Assembly (NCBI GenBank): GCA_040954595.2
Contig: CM082588.2
Coordinates: 1,240,001-1,304,000 of the forward strand
Origin: Balanoglossus misakiensis
Lineage: Eukaryota; Hemichordata
Length of the DNA stretch: 64,000 bases
Reading direction: 5' to 3'
Part shown: positions 1-13,266 of the stretch, in pieces
Layout: each line of letters opens with the position of its first letter
Position numbering within the stretch: the first letter of the stretch is position 1
Translations under genes and position numbers: made by a program
The notes under the pieces: generated by a model
What the model saw: only the letters and a program-made list of their open reading frames with translations
What the model was told of the DNA's origin: nothing
Databases searched by the model: none

Positions 1-1006
1 AGTTAAAAAGAGAAAATGTAACCTTTGTTTGTACATTGTCGGGGTATTGATATCAGGGTATAATTTCAGTAACTGACTTTTACAGTATCTGCTCAAACCA
101 GACTCAGAATCAACTGTCAAAAATAAAAACGGGGACATTCAAATATTCAGGGTAAATATTTGGTCTGAATTGCAATACAGCCATAATGATTGACATTCTT
201 ATTTATTGTAAGCTTCCACACTCCCTGGTAACCATGAAACTGTTAGTGTTAGTTAACCTTTAACCCCTTTTATGATTTGCACACACACTTCAGAGGGATT
301 CCCTCATTCCCAGCCTCTCTTCCAATCTCATTTGAATATGCATAATTTATGTTAATGAAGAGAAAGTCTGATAGCTACTCATGTGATCACTATGTTAATT
401 ATCACATCACAGGTGCTAGACAGGTATGTAACAGATCAAGATATTCTTAACTATAGTTGAATCTCTTTTTCATTTTACGAAATTAATTTCTGCACATTTT
501 GAGAATTTTTATGAACATCTACCAGTACCGTTGTTTCCATTTTCAATGGGTTTAGACACTGTAAATGAGCAGTCACAGTTTAACAATGAAAGTCATCAAC
601 TGTCAGTCTTAAGGTGACAATACCAGAAGGGTTGTAATCAGTTTAAATTCCTAATATGGACAAGCATAGCTCATGACATGAAGTCTGGTGTTTTGGTCTC
701 ATTCATTTGTTTCATTCATTCGTACAAAAACATGTTTCTGGAAAGTGATATTTGTTCAGTTTAGTGTTTCCAGATAAGCAGATCAGCAGCCAAAGAAAAA
801 ATATAATATTGAATGTGATGACTGACATATTTACATAATACTGTGTACTATACCAAGATCCCTGCAGAAGCAAAAAGCTTTAGCCTTTCCAAGCATTAAA
901 CATTTACTTGTTTCATTCATAATATTTCTCTCAAAAGGCTTTCACGCATACATGCATGAGAAAATATCGCAGCTTAGCTTTCCGACGCCGATTATTCACA
1001 GAGAAA
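1..1006. other. upstream region without a recognised gene
   Basis: AT-rich sequence with stops in all frames. I see no conserved coding segment, RNA gene or repeat. It may hold the distal promoter of the CAP-Gly gene that starts downstream. Confidence 0.4.
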
Positions 1007-1025
1007 ATGGAGCCGCATTGGAATG
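1007..1025 (+). CDS. candidate alternative first coding exon of the CAP-Gly gene
   Basis: A short open segment, ATG GAG CCG CAT TGG AAT G, ends at a consensus donor (G|GTGAGT). It stops in phase 1, the same phase as the exon at 2784-2823, so it could splice in frame to the exon at 5144 and give a different N-terminus (MEPHWN joined to ESENL). This is inference from splice consensus and phase only. No transcript or homologue supports it, and a 19-nt match can arise by chance. Confidence 0.25.
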
Positions 1026-2783
1026 GTGAGTCTGCTGAAGTTTGCAAACAAGCTTAAAGCAAGCAAATCAGTTTTAAAAAATAACAGGAATGTGCGACTT
1101 CATTCAAATAAGAAACTTGTTGAGACCCTAGAGGTTACAAAGAAGGTATGAATTAAACACAAGTTGATGCATTTCTGGCTTTTCTGAACCACAGAAATTA
1201 CGCAGAATTTGGAAACCATGAAATTTCACCAGAAACTAATTTCAGGAAAAATGCTGTTGGTTCTACTTGGCTGAAAAAAACCACAGTGGAGATTTGATAG
1301 TTTGGGGCACACAATGATATTTGCATAAGGTAGATCGAATGTGTCAAGACTTGTTTTTTAACTGTTTAAACTTTGTGTCTTGTGGCGAGCTCTGACTGTC
1401 AAATTTCTAATTCTCAGATTTTGGGTGTTGAAAATGTGTGTCATAGAATTTTTGTTACTGACACTGTGAGATTTTCCTTAATTCAGTTCAGTGCTTCTCC
1501 TAATCTCAGTTTTGTATTAACATTACTTCAATCGTGTTAATGTACCACCACAATCCTATTCACGGAGATCTGATTCAGTTTGGCCAGCTGCCAGAACCTT
1601 GTGTGTCTAACATCCACAACAAGCGTTGTTATTGAACACTGGTCGGAGATTACACACATGTGACGCTATATTGTAGATTTAAATGCAGGCAATGCCTAGG
1701 TAGCACTATCTCTGTGCATTTGTAAACTATGTGTGTAAAGATTGCAAAAGATATATGTTGAGTCAGATAACAAAGGTGCAGATAAGAGCTTGTAGTCGCA
1801 AAAGACACCTTGCTACTTTGCTTTTATGCGCTCCTACCTGTTTTTCTCTGCTCCATCATTTCGGATCACTGCCTCATCAATTTTACCATGCGCTTCCAAA
1901 TTTTTACCAATTACTTCTGAGTTCTATATTGCACCCCTGCAAATAAACAATTGGGAAAAAAGTAAATTTTGCTTACTTCAGTCAAAAATACCAAAATTGT
2001 TTGCTGTCAAAAAGGTGTTCGCTAATGCAAAGACTTGTAGTTTCCTGTATGCAACAGTGCAGACAGAAGAAGTTGGTTTTTACTGTCTGAGGTGGCAGTA
2101 TTGAACTTTTTTCAGAACTACAGTTGCTGGACTTTCCAACTTAGTATTTGAGAATGTGATTACAACAATTTTAACCACAAGTGTCTCTATGTTATCTCCT
2201 CTAAATCATCTAGCGTTGTCTGTCACCATGACTACAGTCCGATCTTCATTTAGATAGTTCCCATCCATCACCATGCATTCCTTTACCTGTCAATGTGCTG
2301 CAAAGGTCATTTAAAAGCATGTTGAGTTGAATTGGTCAATCCCTGTTTCTCCAGTGAAGTGGAACGACCCTGAAAGAAAAAAAATAGCGTGGTATCAAAT
2401 TAATACTTTTATATTTGTTTGTAAATTTGAAAAGAATGAATTGAAAAGTTGGAAATTCATGAGATTTAACAACAGAAATCAATTTCAGACGTAGAAGGGA
2501 AGTTATACTTTATAAGTTTATTGTGTATAAGCACCTTGGCAGTCTGCCATATTGTTGAACAAAAATTTGACAAAAGGCCAACCCCCCTAAACATGGCTAG
2601 AAGGTGCAAATTGGCTTGGGCTTGGTCACATGACCTTTTATGCAAACAGAATGCCCTCGGTTTTTCGGCGTGTGTGTGTGCGTTGAAATTGCAGCTTTGT
2701 TGTCGAACCAGGGGTCGTGCCTTGCCGCGGTGAGGGGATTTAAATATTTTCTAGCTGGAGATATCGGGGGCTGACTTGGTAAT

Positions 2784-5700
2784 ATGTTTACTCCGATTCG
2801 AAAGCCTGAAGATGAATTGAGAGGTAGGATTTACTGTGGGTTTTAAAAGTTTCTGCGCAGGTGTCAAAAATGATATCCCCTTGCATTCAACCTGCACTCA
2901 CCTTTGTTGCAAATGTGTGGGCGGTGATAACATATTGAGAGGTGGGTTTGCTGAACTTGAAGGTTTCAATTTGTTATTTGCAATTTTTGATTTATCGTAA
3001 CTCTGGGGCTGAATGACACCATTTGTGGTGAATTTTGGTCAGTGACTGCTCCCTTGGTGTTCTTTGATGCAAGTGTTTGTTTTAGAACACATTCTTTGAC
3101 CATTGATACAGACCTGTGCAGGTTTCAGATTGTGAGGAAATGTGTTTGAGCATGTCTGCGGGGGTATTAAGACCGTGTAAACAGATACAGACGATTTCAT
3201 GGATCACCGAGGGCCAGTGTGTCAAATAGGAGAGGTGACTCACACGTTATGTTGTCATCTGTCATGCCCTAGCTGTGATACTGTGGCCCTGGTTTGACTT
3301 TGAGTTTTCAAGTCATCGACGTAAATCATACTGGCACATTGGCCACACAATATTGTTCTGGCATACAATGTTGGCTCTTTCAATGAAGTTCTACCAAGGA
3401 ACGGCCATGGGTCTCAAAACGACCTTCAACCTTAAATGTGGTCAACACACTTTGACCAAAATGCAGGCTTATTCACCTGGTACTGTAATTTTACAACCCA
3501 AATGCTCACATCCATACTAACCTGGACCAAACTTCCACAATGTTTGGAGATAAATTAAACATCTTTTCCCAATAAAACACTAGCTACCACTTCAAGATAA
3601 ACTTCTACATGTTTAAAAGTATGTAGTCTGCAAAAGTAGGTCTAAATGTAACGTTGAAAATGTCACACCTGCTCTTGTTTCTGACATTGAAAAAAAAGTC
3701 TTCCATGCATGCCTTCATGTCGTAAGTTCAGAGGTCAATGTAATACTGTAGGGACAACCTCCCTTAATCACCATAATAATCTGTATATTTGCATAACAAC
3801 AGTTTCCGTAACAACCCGAGAAGCTACCTATACTGTTCGTGGCAGCCATTTTGTGTTTTGTAATGCAAATGAGCGTCCATTCAAAGGCCGAAACTGACAA
3901 GCATTGCTTTGTCGCTGGCTATCAAATATTTTTGATCGGCCGCACTGGCCGTTATTAGGTGACCTCAACGCGGTGGATTATGCTGCTCCGGCCTGCGGGA
4001 GATCGGTGGTAAGCTAAATTTGTTGCATTTTGCAGGCTCAGTATTTCTGAGGGAAGATAAACACCTGATGTGTCTGTTGCTTAGAGCATGTTTATTCCGT
4101 TGTGGCCGAGAGACCTGACATGGACTTTTAAGTGTGTATGTGTACAGCGATCACCATGGAAGTCTTATCATGGCATCGGACAGTAGCATAATTGTTTTGT
4201 GTGACAATGGCCAACTGATCACACTGTGACAAAAACTGAGAACATCTTGATTCAGAATGTGTCAATTAATTGCCTAACTGTCTTAGGCTATGGGGGTGAG
4301 AATTGATTGTCTAAACCTGTTAGTGTAACTGTCCTTTATCTAAATGTAATAGCAGCTGGGGTTGATAAGGAAATGAAACCAGAATTTGTAGTGCAGGTCA
4401 TAGTTTTAAATGCTACAAATCAACGTAGGACTATCATGGTCACAATTAAAAATGCAAAACAATTGGTTTTAATATCACAAAGCTAATATGTGGTTGTTGT
4501 GTTATCAGACCTCAGGTGAATAATTTGATTGTTTCCACACAATTCATGATACCGATAGTCTTCATCAAGGGGCTTTAATTTTTTTTTTATAAAGCATACC
4601 AGCGTGGTCATTATGTTTGCTTGCTCTGGGTCCAGCAAAACTCTTGGCCTGTGGCCAGAATCTGTGGACGCTTGGTTTGGGGGAAATTTATGGCCGTAAT
4701 AATCACTGTTGGTGAATGCTTGCTACATTGTAAATGTACTCCATTGTGGCCGTGATCCCACAGGATTTAATAAACTAGACAGTTCTCCATTGAGAATACA
4801 AGTCTTTGTTGTATTCTGTTCGCTGTTTTTTGTCATTTTCTGAAAAAAGCTAAAAATTATTGTCAGCCATGTGACCTTTGGTACTTGTCAATATTTAAGG
4901 GTTGTATGCATGTATGGGAATTCTCATTCTTAATTGTTGGTGGGTGATGGGTGTTGTAACACAGGGATAGAACACAATGCATTACAATATATAGTGTCAC
5001 ATCGTTACAAAAATATCCAGGGACCTAGTGAGATCAAATGTAACCCAGTAAGTGCCATGCATAGATGAAAATGTCCTGAAAAAGTCATATTCAGGCTAGC
5101 TTGAGAATTACTCGTGGAATAAGAGTTCATTTTATTTTTGCAGAATCTGAAAATCTAAGGGCAGGGGAAAGCACAGACCTGGTGACAGAACCGACAACAA
5201 TTATACGGCCAAACGTGGTGACAGACAGTGTGCCAAATGGTGAGTCAGTGAACGGCGAATCTAAAGACAGAGAGGCTTCAGAGAGCAGGCCTTGGAAAGC
5301 CACTGGAATTTATCAAAAACTGTTGAAACAACAACTGGAGAAAACAGAGACTAGTCTAGCGGAAGAGTTTGACTTATCCGGAGACGGGAATAACAGAATG
5401 TCGGAGACAGGACTTGATGATCAGGCTAGACCCGGAAGTCGGGGGTCGAGGGGAGACGATCCTCCCCCAGGAAGTGACAGAGTGTCAGAGCGTGGGAGTG
5501 CGGCAGGTAGCATCCATGACAGTTGGCAGGGCCGAAATGGCGGCGATGCGGCCAGCGACCAAGAAGTTGCACAGCTGTTTGAAATGAACGCTGGACGTCG
5601 GCGGTCAGGCCAAGAAAATGCGGAACAAATGTTCGAGACCGGATCGCACAAATCCAAGTCCTCAGTTTCCAGTTCTCAAAGCTCCTCTAAACACAGTCAG

Positions 5701-8700
5701 AGACCCGGATCAGCCGGAGCACCCAGGCCGGGAAGTCGGGAGAGGTCTGGATCAACAGAGAGGCCAATGTCCCATCCACAGATGAGGGAATATGCTGGAA
5801 GTGATCACGGAAGCAGAGCATCGGACAGACCTCCTTCCGGGAGAAGCGACGACAGGGGAAGCGCCAAGAGTCTCCAGAGGGAACCGTTAGTAACTCAAAG
5901 AACATCTCCGATGTCAGCAGCTTCAAGTCGGAAATCATCCGGGGCAAGTGGACCTGTTGTAACGTCACTGACCAATGGCACGCAAGAAGAGGGATTCAAG
6001 CTGGTAAGTGAGCACTAGTACAGTCAGAGTCTTTACTGCTGATTGGTCGATAAATTATACCTAAACTCTTCCTATACTCTGAGACAATGTAGCATGTGTC
6101 ACAGTACTCTCTCTGCATAGTGAGACTTTGTTATTCACTGTATAAAAATGTTCAATTCAATTTCTTTCTCAGGATGATCCCAGACGAGTTACTGACCTGA
6201 TGGAACAGATTGCTCTGCTGAAAAGATGTCTAGGAGAAAAAGATCTTGAGATTGCCAGGTTAGAGAAAGAATTGGAAGAAACCCAGCAAACGAATAAAAC
6301 ATTACTGGAGGAAAGAGAGCACGTTGTTCGTGAGACGTCGTCAGCTGCAGTTGCCAAAAGAGAGGTAAAATGTTATTTTGATATTTCGATCGTGAATGTG
6401 TTTTAATGATCGATCCAAAGCATCATGAGTAAATAAATGTCATTATCTGGATTGGCATTGTAGCACGACAAAAGGTTCGACGAGTTGCTCAGGGAAAAAG
6501 AAAACCTCATCACTGAAGTCATCCATTTGAAGAAAGAACTCGAAGAGGGTCAGAGACACAGTAGAAGTGAAGAGAGCCCCAGATCAAGCGCAGCCGACCA
6601 AGTTCCAGGAAGCCTAGAGTTCAACCCAAATGATCCTGGCGTTTTACAAAGGAGAATCTGTAAGTTGGCAAGTTCTATGTTCCATCTGGTCTAGAATGCT
6701 GATAATTTCATGTCTAGTTTCATTCTGTTTCCCACGGGGACTGATTTGGAAATGGTTTTTAAAATTACAGCTGATTTGGAAAGCCAAATGAACGACCTTC
6801 AAGAAGCCAATGAATGTGCCGTGGCCGAACTCTCGAAAGCCGAAAAGAAGTTACTGGAGCTAAAAGAAGAAAATGAGAGTTACAAAACAGCAAATAAATT
6901 GACAAGTGACGACTACCAGGGGGAGAATAGAAAATTGTATAAAGAGGTACGCACCATTCTTGGTTTGTTTGATGTAGAAGTTTTGTGTATTTTTCAACGC
7001 AGAAAGCTATGAAGACCTCTGAACTGCACCACGTCATCTACATGCAGATTCGAGACAGAGACAATATCCGCCATTTAGCATTTGAAAATGACATTGATTC
7101 TGAACAGAAGCTATCCGTGATTGTTTTTCAGATTGACAGGTTGAAGCACAACAGATACAGTGGCTCTAGTAGTCTGGAAGATGATGTCATTCTACTTCGA
7201 ACTGACTTGCGATCGCTGAGACAAGAACATGACAGCTTGACCGACGAGAATTCACGACTGAAGGATGACATCAGAGATCTCAAACGGAGACACAAACACA
7301 TAGAGCACGAAACATCTACACTGAGCAGGGAAAATACAAGACTCTCTGAAGTTGGGCCAAGTAAGTGAACTCTCAACTCTAAGCTTTGACCCAACAATTC
7401 AGTGCTTTGACAGAGAAAAGTAAGTTTTGAATGTGGCTTGTTCTCAGGCATGATGATAACACTACCATATGCATGAACTGTCTTTCAGCTTTGAATTTGT
7501 CGTCACACACCGATGTGAAAAACACAGAATTGAGTATCGATCAAAAGCGTGGCAGTAAGAAATACTTTTGTTTTACTTTAAAGGAAGTGTGCACCTCAGG
7601 AGCTCAAATTTATCAAAAGTTGAAATTCAAAATGGCTGCCAAACCATATTATTGGAAAGTCTGTCCAGGAGGTGCATAGTCCCTTGGGTTGTTTTCCGCT
7701 AATATTTGTGTGTCGTACATCACCTCACTTCACTTGTTTAGGAGCAATGTAATTTAACCAGCATACTCATTTTGACTTTTAGTGTGTGCATGTAAAATTT
7801 ACTTATATGGACAAATCAGAACACTCCCATTTCAAAATAACAGAGTTGGTGCAAGTTGAAATTGACTCTAAATTCAAACCTCCTCTTGAGAGAGAACAGG
7901 AACTCAGTGTTTGATGTTCTTGACTAACCATGATAGTTATTTGAGAAGTTTACCAACACATAGATGCTGTACTGGATTTTGTCACATTCCTAAAACTTTA
8001 AGTTAATTTATAAATGATAGTGCACTAAACACCAGCATAATGTCATGTGTATATAACACCCAAAGTTAAAACTTCACCAATTTTTCTCATTGCAGGAGAA
8101 CGAGAGGAATTGTACAGTCGCCTTGAAAGATACAGGAAGGAGAAGCAAGAAGCCATGGATGAAATCCATGCCTTGAAAGATCAGCTGAGTTTAATCACAC
8201 CAACCACCCCCTCTAAAACCTATACCCCAACCCTCTCTGCTTCCAATCCCGACCACAGTAAATACTACACACCTCCAGAGGGGAGGTTGTCACACAGCGG
8301 ATCAACCCTTCCATCCAAGTTTTCTCCATCCAGGGCGTCAAAGAGCTTGAGTGCATCGTTGTCACCCCCTCACAGATATCATCATGCTTGGGATGGTGAG
8401 TGTTGATTGGAAGCATATTGTGTCAGTGTTTAAAAAAATTGTCTTTCTTAGTTCTGATAAGCCCTTCACAAAACATCACAAGAATACGAGAACTGCAGGG
8501 ACCTCCAAACTGTATATAGACTGCCTTATCTTCTAATGCTTATGTGGGGAAAGTTAAAGGTAATTAGGCCACTTAATACAGGTCATAGATCAGTGACATC
8601 ACATCCTGTATATTTTCAGATTCAGGCAAAGATTCACCAGCATCAAATACCAGTGATTCCACAGCCGTGCTGACTGCAGGATGGCATGAAGACAGAGTAC

Positions 8701-10315
8701 ATGAGGGATTTGGTGCTGTTGATTCTCTAACAGCACAGATTGATAAAGAATTACAGAGGAAAAGAGATGATTCTCGAGGTAAGAATTTACTTCAGACATT
8801 TTTGTCCAGTGTACATTTACTCTGACTATTTTCCTGCATGTGATTGATATTACTGGAGCCCAGGGCCAAATCCTAAAATGATTGATTTTTGTCTGATTTA
8901 GGAACAAGGAGATCGGCCAAATACAGTGAACTGGAAGACTACAGTACCAGCGGTCTTGAAGAAGTCAAACCACACGTCAACGGAAAGAGCAAGAAATCAA
9001 GACACCATCACCGACACCAACAGAGTGGGAATCTGAGCAGCAGTAGTTCCTTGTCATCCCTCCTGGATGAGTTGGATGAGATCACCCCTTATGGTGCAGG
9101 GTCAGGAAACAGAAGATCCCATTCTACTGATAGGAGGGAGAAGCATTCAGGGAGGGGAGGTAAGGGGTTGGCCTCTTGTCATAGGTGTATACTTTAGAGT
9201 CAGTTTTATGTTAAAAAGAATGTTATCAAGTGCAAAGAAATCTCATTCAAATAATTGATTTTTTTGCAGATTTCACTCCAATCACCAAAGCATCATCGGT
9301 CCAGACGTTGGACTCCTTCCGTACCGAAGACTTCACCCTTGACCCGATGGACACCAAGACATCGTCATCACGACACTCCCGACAGAGGAGCTCATCGCCA
9401 GTCGACACCCGAGTTCCTCCTCCGGCTGGTTTCCGTAGCGTTGCTCCCAAACATCTCGTCACCCAGCACAACAGAGATATTCTGGCACACACAGTCAGGT
9501 AAGATGTTTGTCCTCTCAGAGAACACCCTGCCATCCTCTTTGATTATGTGTGATTGTCTCCTTGCATCAAATTCACTGACTTTGTTGAAAATACAATGTG
9601 CCCTTTATGCAAGCCATTCCCTCAAAGACCAGCAGCTGTTGTCCACAAACGGAAATGCTCAGCACTTCAAAACAAAGCCAGACTTCACAGAAACAAAACC
9701 GCAATTGAAAACTGGCTAAGCTTCTTATCACTGTCTTCAGAGTAATGATCATTACCTGCATAAAGTGTGCCGGTCTTAATCTTATTATGACTTATTTGTT
9801 ACCCTGTCCAGTCCATTCTGTTACGAAGGGGTGTGCAGGTGCATTTTCACCATCACTTAGTGTTCATAACATTCATAATCAATCAGCTCACCTGTTTCCT
9901 TTGGTCATTGGATTTTTTTCTTTCTTACAGTGAACCCTTCACATTCAACTTCCCATCCCGTCCATTCGCTCCGCGCATGGCAGCTGACATCAACATCGGA
10001 GATATGGTGAAGTTTTCCAGACCTGGTGGGAAGATCAGTAAAGGAATAGTGAAGTACAATGGATATCTGCCGGGAAGGAACGACACCTATCTCGGTGTTG
10101 AACTAGAACATGAAGGTAAAGTACAATTTGTACATATAGTGGTTCTTACTATTGTTATTGTTATCTCATGACATATTTGATGATTTTATGTTCAATTTTG
10201 TCTTTCAGATGGCAAACATGACGGTATTTTCAATAATCAACGATTCTTCAAATGCAGGCCGAACAAAGGAGTCTTTGTCAGCTTCAAGAAGGTCATCATG
10301 GTTTGGGGAAGTTAA
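2784..10315 (+). CDS. coiled-coil protein with C-terminal CAP-Gly domain (13 exons)
   Basis: Predicted exons: 2784-2823, 5144-6003, 6173-6364, 6464-6659, 6771-6946, 7132-7360, 7489-7554, 8096-8395, 8620-8778, 8902-9159, 9270-9498, 9931-10115, 10209-10315. All junctions keep frame and give 998 residues. Residues ~15-300 are Ser/Arg/Gly-rich and probably disordered; ~300-570 are charged heptad-like coiled coil; ~570-900 are again low complexity. The last ~80 residues form a CAP-Gly domain, with IGDMVKF, TYLGVELE and GKHDGIF in place of the usual GKNDG box, ending 16 residues after VFVSFKK-like sequence. CAP-Gly domains bind the C-terminal EEY/F tails of tubulin and EB/CLIP proteins, so a microtubule or centrosome role is likely. 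I cannot assign an orthologue. Intron 1 is long (2.3 kb). A poly(A) signal lies at 10354. The exon at 7132 could begin at 7003 instead (43 more residues, in frame), but that extension does not look like coiled coil. Confidence 0.8.
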
Positions 10316-11300
10316 ATTTGATCAGTAAGAAGATGTAATAATGGGAGACAAAGAATAAATATTTTCAGTAAAAAATACTAAAACATGGACTCTATCAGAG
10401 TTATGCCAAAATTCCAAATGATTATAGAGGTTGAAATAGTCACAAAATTGTTAAAATAAATACTCTAACATTCCCAGTGTGAGACGGTTTCTAAAAGCTA
10501 TACATTTTGTACTCTTTTGTGGCTAACTATTATTCATATTCAATGCCAAAGTTATTCAGGTTGTCACGGAAACATGAGTTTCAAATTGGGAAAAAATGAA
10601 TAGTTTGAATATGATGTACATTTGTTCATATCACAACAGAAATCAGTAATAAAGTTATATTTACAATTAGTGAAGGAGAAGTTGATTGTAAAAATTCAGA
10701 ATCTGATTCAGAATTCAATTTTTTGGATACTAAAGTTTAGTTTTGTACGAAGGGCGAGTTTTTATGTCAAACTTTATGTACTTCTTGTATCTTTCTCTGT
10801 AAACAATTCTCGGTGCGACTACTTTGTAAATTCCTCTTCATGCTGATAGAAGGAACAACTCATATTCTATTATGTATATAGATACAAATATGTACGTTTA
10901 TAAATTTTCAATTTAAGGAATTCGAAGTTTCAACATTTTCAGTTCTGCAGTGTGATGGTTGTATTCCTGTTTAATATAAGTTGCATGACACTTTCACCAG
11001 TAGCATATCGATGAAGACCCCCCCCCCCCGTCCATCTTGGAAGAGCGCCCTCAAGCACCAACCCTCACAATGATTTCGTATGGTTTGCTGTTTATTTTTT
11101 ACTGGCTTGTAAATTTTGTAGTACACTGTTTTTGATTGTAACATAGAATGTATTATAAGAAAAATTCAAATGTGAGCATTTATCACAAATATTATTTTGC
11201 TTTATTGTCATTTAAAATTGTACTGTAATATTGGGAAAGCAAATAAAATTTAACTGTCAATTATTATAACTGAAATCTCAAGATATTGTGGTTTTAAGTT
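10316..11300. other. 3' UTR and intergenic DNA
   Basis: AT-rich sequence after the CAP-Gly stop codon, with several AATAAA signals (10354, 11239 region) and a short poly-C tract near 11020. No coding signal is evident. Confidence 0.5.
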
Positions 11301-11544
11301 CTCCTGTCATCCAGTTTTAATATTGAAGAAGGTGAATTACGAACATATAGTTGATTTCTGGTGGGTTTCCAGACTCTCGCAAATCAGTAGAAGTGAATCT
11401 CATGCACGAACAGCTATAACCTTGATCCTAACATTCTTCAAAATTATCACCCCGTGTCGCATCTGTCTTTTATCTCGACGGTCAGTGAACCTGACAGTTT
11501 CCAAAACGACTGAATACAAGACGCTCAGCACAATCTGCTCGTTG

Positions 11545-11860
11545 AACGTCAATCAGTGTACGTCGCGGTATTGATCAGGATGAAGCGTTCTGCAGACTGC
11601 CGTCTCCTGAACGATGCCTTCGACACAAGTAACCACAACATTTTGTTACGCATGTTGACGACTCGAGTGAACAGTGGTTACAGGTTTGTTTGGGGGTACA
11701 TATAGGGCTTTTTTTTACTGTGCCGTAAGCAGCTTGTTTCTGCTGGGGCAAATTTTGACGAAAGCGCGGGTCACTGGATTGTAGTGTCTTTCTCAAGGTT
11801 CGGTCCTTGGACCTGTTCTGTTCTTTCCCTGCTGTTTACAAGTTATTCTTGGAGGACATC
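11545..11860 (+). mobile_element. decayed non-LTR retrotransposon reverse-transcriptase fragment
   Basis: One frame from about 11545 reads an aligned RT core: a VAVLIRMK stretch, then LNDAFDTSNHNILLRML, matching the usual L(D/S)AAFDTVDHxILLxRL block of CR1/Jockey/L2-type LINE reverse transcriptases. After a stop and a frame change, SQGSVLGPVLF (near 11795-11830) matches the VPQGSVLGPxLF motif that follows in the same enzymes. The order and spacing of both blocks support an old LINE remnant. The frame is broken by the stop at ~11704 and at least one indel, and the catalytic YADD region is not visible, so it is inactive. Clade assignment is not possible from this piece. Confidence 0.7.
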
Positions 11861-12174
11861 TTAACCAGGCAGTAGATGAAACACAATCATGTGTGATAGC
11901 GACCAACTCGGGTTTGAATCTGTAGCCTACATGTGTACCATGGAGTGGTCAAACTAAAAAGCACAAACTCCCACAAGTTTAATTTTGAGGGAGGGGGCAA
12001 AGTCGACAGTTTCGGCGAAATACCAATGTCAAACCTTTACTTTTTCCTACAAATAATGGTGAAAAGTTGAGATCGTGGTAAAAAGTAGTATTTCAAGAGT
12101 TAAACAGTGTCGAAAGTGTGTAGTTCCTTGGACAAAATTCTACCGTTTTTCGCAATGAGCAGAGAAACTATCCA

Positions 12175-12500
12175 GACGCGCGTCTCTGTGATTGGCCGAA
12201 ACTGCCGCGTCGCGCCGTCGTTGCCAGAACTACGTCACAAAGTTCGGAAAGTTCGAAATCTTCTGTTTCTTGTTGCCAATCACAACCGTGCCGCTACCTT
12301 GCAGAGTAAGCATCGTAGTAATCTCGCTGCCGATATCTGCATCAGACGATACACTTTTACTTAGCAGAATTTCTTCAAACAGGGACTACATATTGCAAAG
12401 GCGTGTAAGGTAAGACTGTACACTACCAGTTGAATATCGAAAACGTTTTCAATCGGCGTTGTGCAAGCAATAATCGGCGACTTTGTGACACGCGGTGGGA
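12175..12500 (+). promoter_or_regulatory. duplicated promoter/first-exon block, copy A
   Basis: Copy A of an approximately 320-bp block repeated 0.6 kb downstream. It carries an inverted CCAAT box (GTGATTGGCC at ~12188), a CRE-like GAACTACGTCAC (~12228), a GTTCG/AAGTTCG pair and a second CCAAT (GCCAATCAC). It ends in a consensus 5' splice site (AAG|GTAAG at 12409/12410). There is no TATA box. It is best read as a promoter with a short non-coding first exon for the gene at 13267. Transcription is inferred. Confidence 0.5.
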
Positions 12501-12789
12501 TCACGGCTACGATGATGGGATAGAGTAAAACACGAGTGATGGAGACTAAACTCAAATCAGAATGTTCAGTGGGAGAGGGTGAAGCTATTCGCTTGATAGA
12601 AACGTCTGCTTTTTATTTTGTCCCACCATTATGTATAAAAAATAAGTTGTTACATCGAACAAACGTATTGATGTCAAACACTGGCAGACAGCGTTGTCAC
12701 TCTCCACACAAAGTTCTTATCGCGTATACCCACAAATAAGAACTCGGACTCCGAGAGCGAGAATCTGCGAGACGCTTGACAACCTCACT

Positions 12790-13100
12790 ACGCAGAGCGT
12801 CTCTGTGATTGGCTGAAACTTCGCCGTCGCTGGAACTACGTCACGAAGTTCGAAAAGTTCGAAATGTTCTGTTTGTTTGTTGTCATTCACAACCTTGCGA
12901 CTACGCTGTAGTTGAAGCATCGTAGCAATATCGCTGTTGATATTAGCATCAGATGACAAAGTTTTTAGCGGAATTTATTCAAAGTGGGTCTAAGCATTGT
13001 AAAGCATACAAGGTAAGGCGTATACAGTTCCCGCTGAATAGAGGAAAAAATGTTTAATGCGCGGTTTTCAAACAATTTTCGGCAAAAAATGTGATACGGG
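12790..13100 (+). promoter_or_regulatory. duplicated promoter/first-exon block, copy B
   Basis: Copy B keeps the same elements in the same order: GTGATTGGCT (~12805), GAACTACGTCAC (~12832), the GTTCG/AAGTTCG pair, and a donor ACAAG|GTAAG at 13012/13013. Divergence from copy A is roughly a quarter of positions by eye, with small indels, so the duplication is not recent, yet CCAAT, CRE and donor survive. The acceptor candidate ATAACAG just before the ATG at 13267 would serve either copy. Confidence 0.5.
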
Positions 13101-13266
13101 GTTTGGTGGTTCGATCCACTGGCGTGAATATACGATGGCAAAGGTAAAGTGTAAAGATTACAGTATTTTTTCTAAGTGTCTATACCAGTCAGACTATCTG
13201 ACGCACTGTGTCTGTTGGCCATATTTTCATCATATACATGTCATCATTTTTATCTTGTATAACAGA

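Noticed and set aside
3979-4010. Possible first exon (ATG CTG CTC CGG ... TG|GTAAGC)
   Set aside because: Ends in phase 2, which cannot join the phase 1 exon at 5144.
7003-7131. In-frame extension of the CAP-Gly gene exon at 7132
   Set aside because: It has an AG acceptor and no stop, but the sequence is not coiled-coil like its neighbours, and the TTGTTTTTCAG before 7132 is a stronger acceptor. Kept only as an alternative.
13095-13130. tRNA-like T-loop (GGTTCGATCC)
   Set aside because: No matching acceptor, D or anticodon arms can be drawn upstream.
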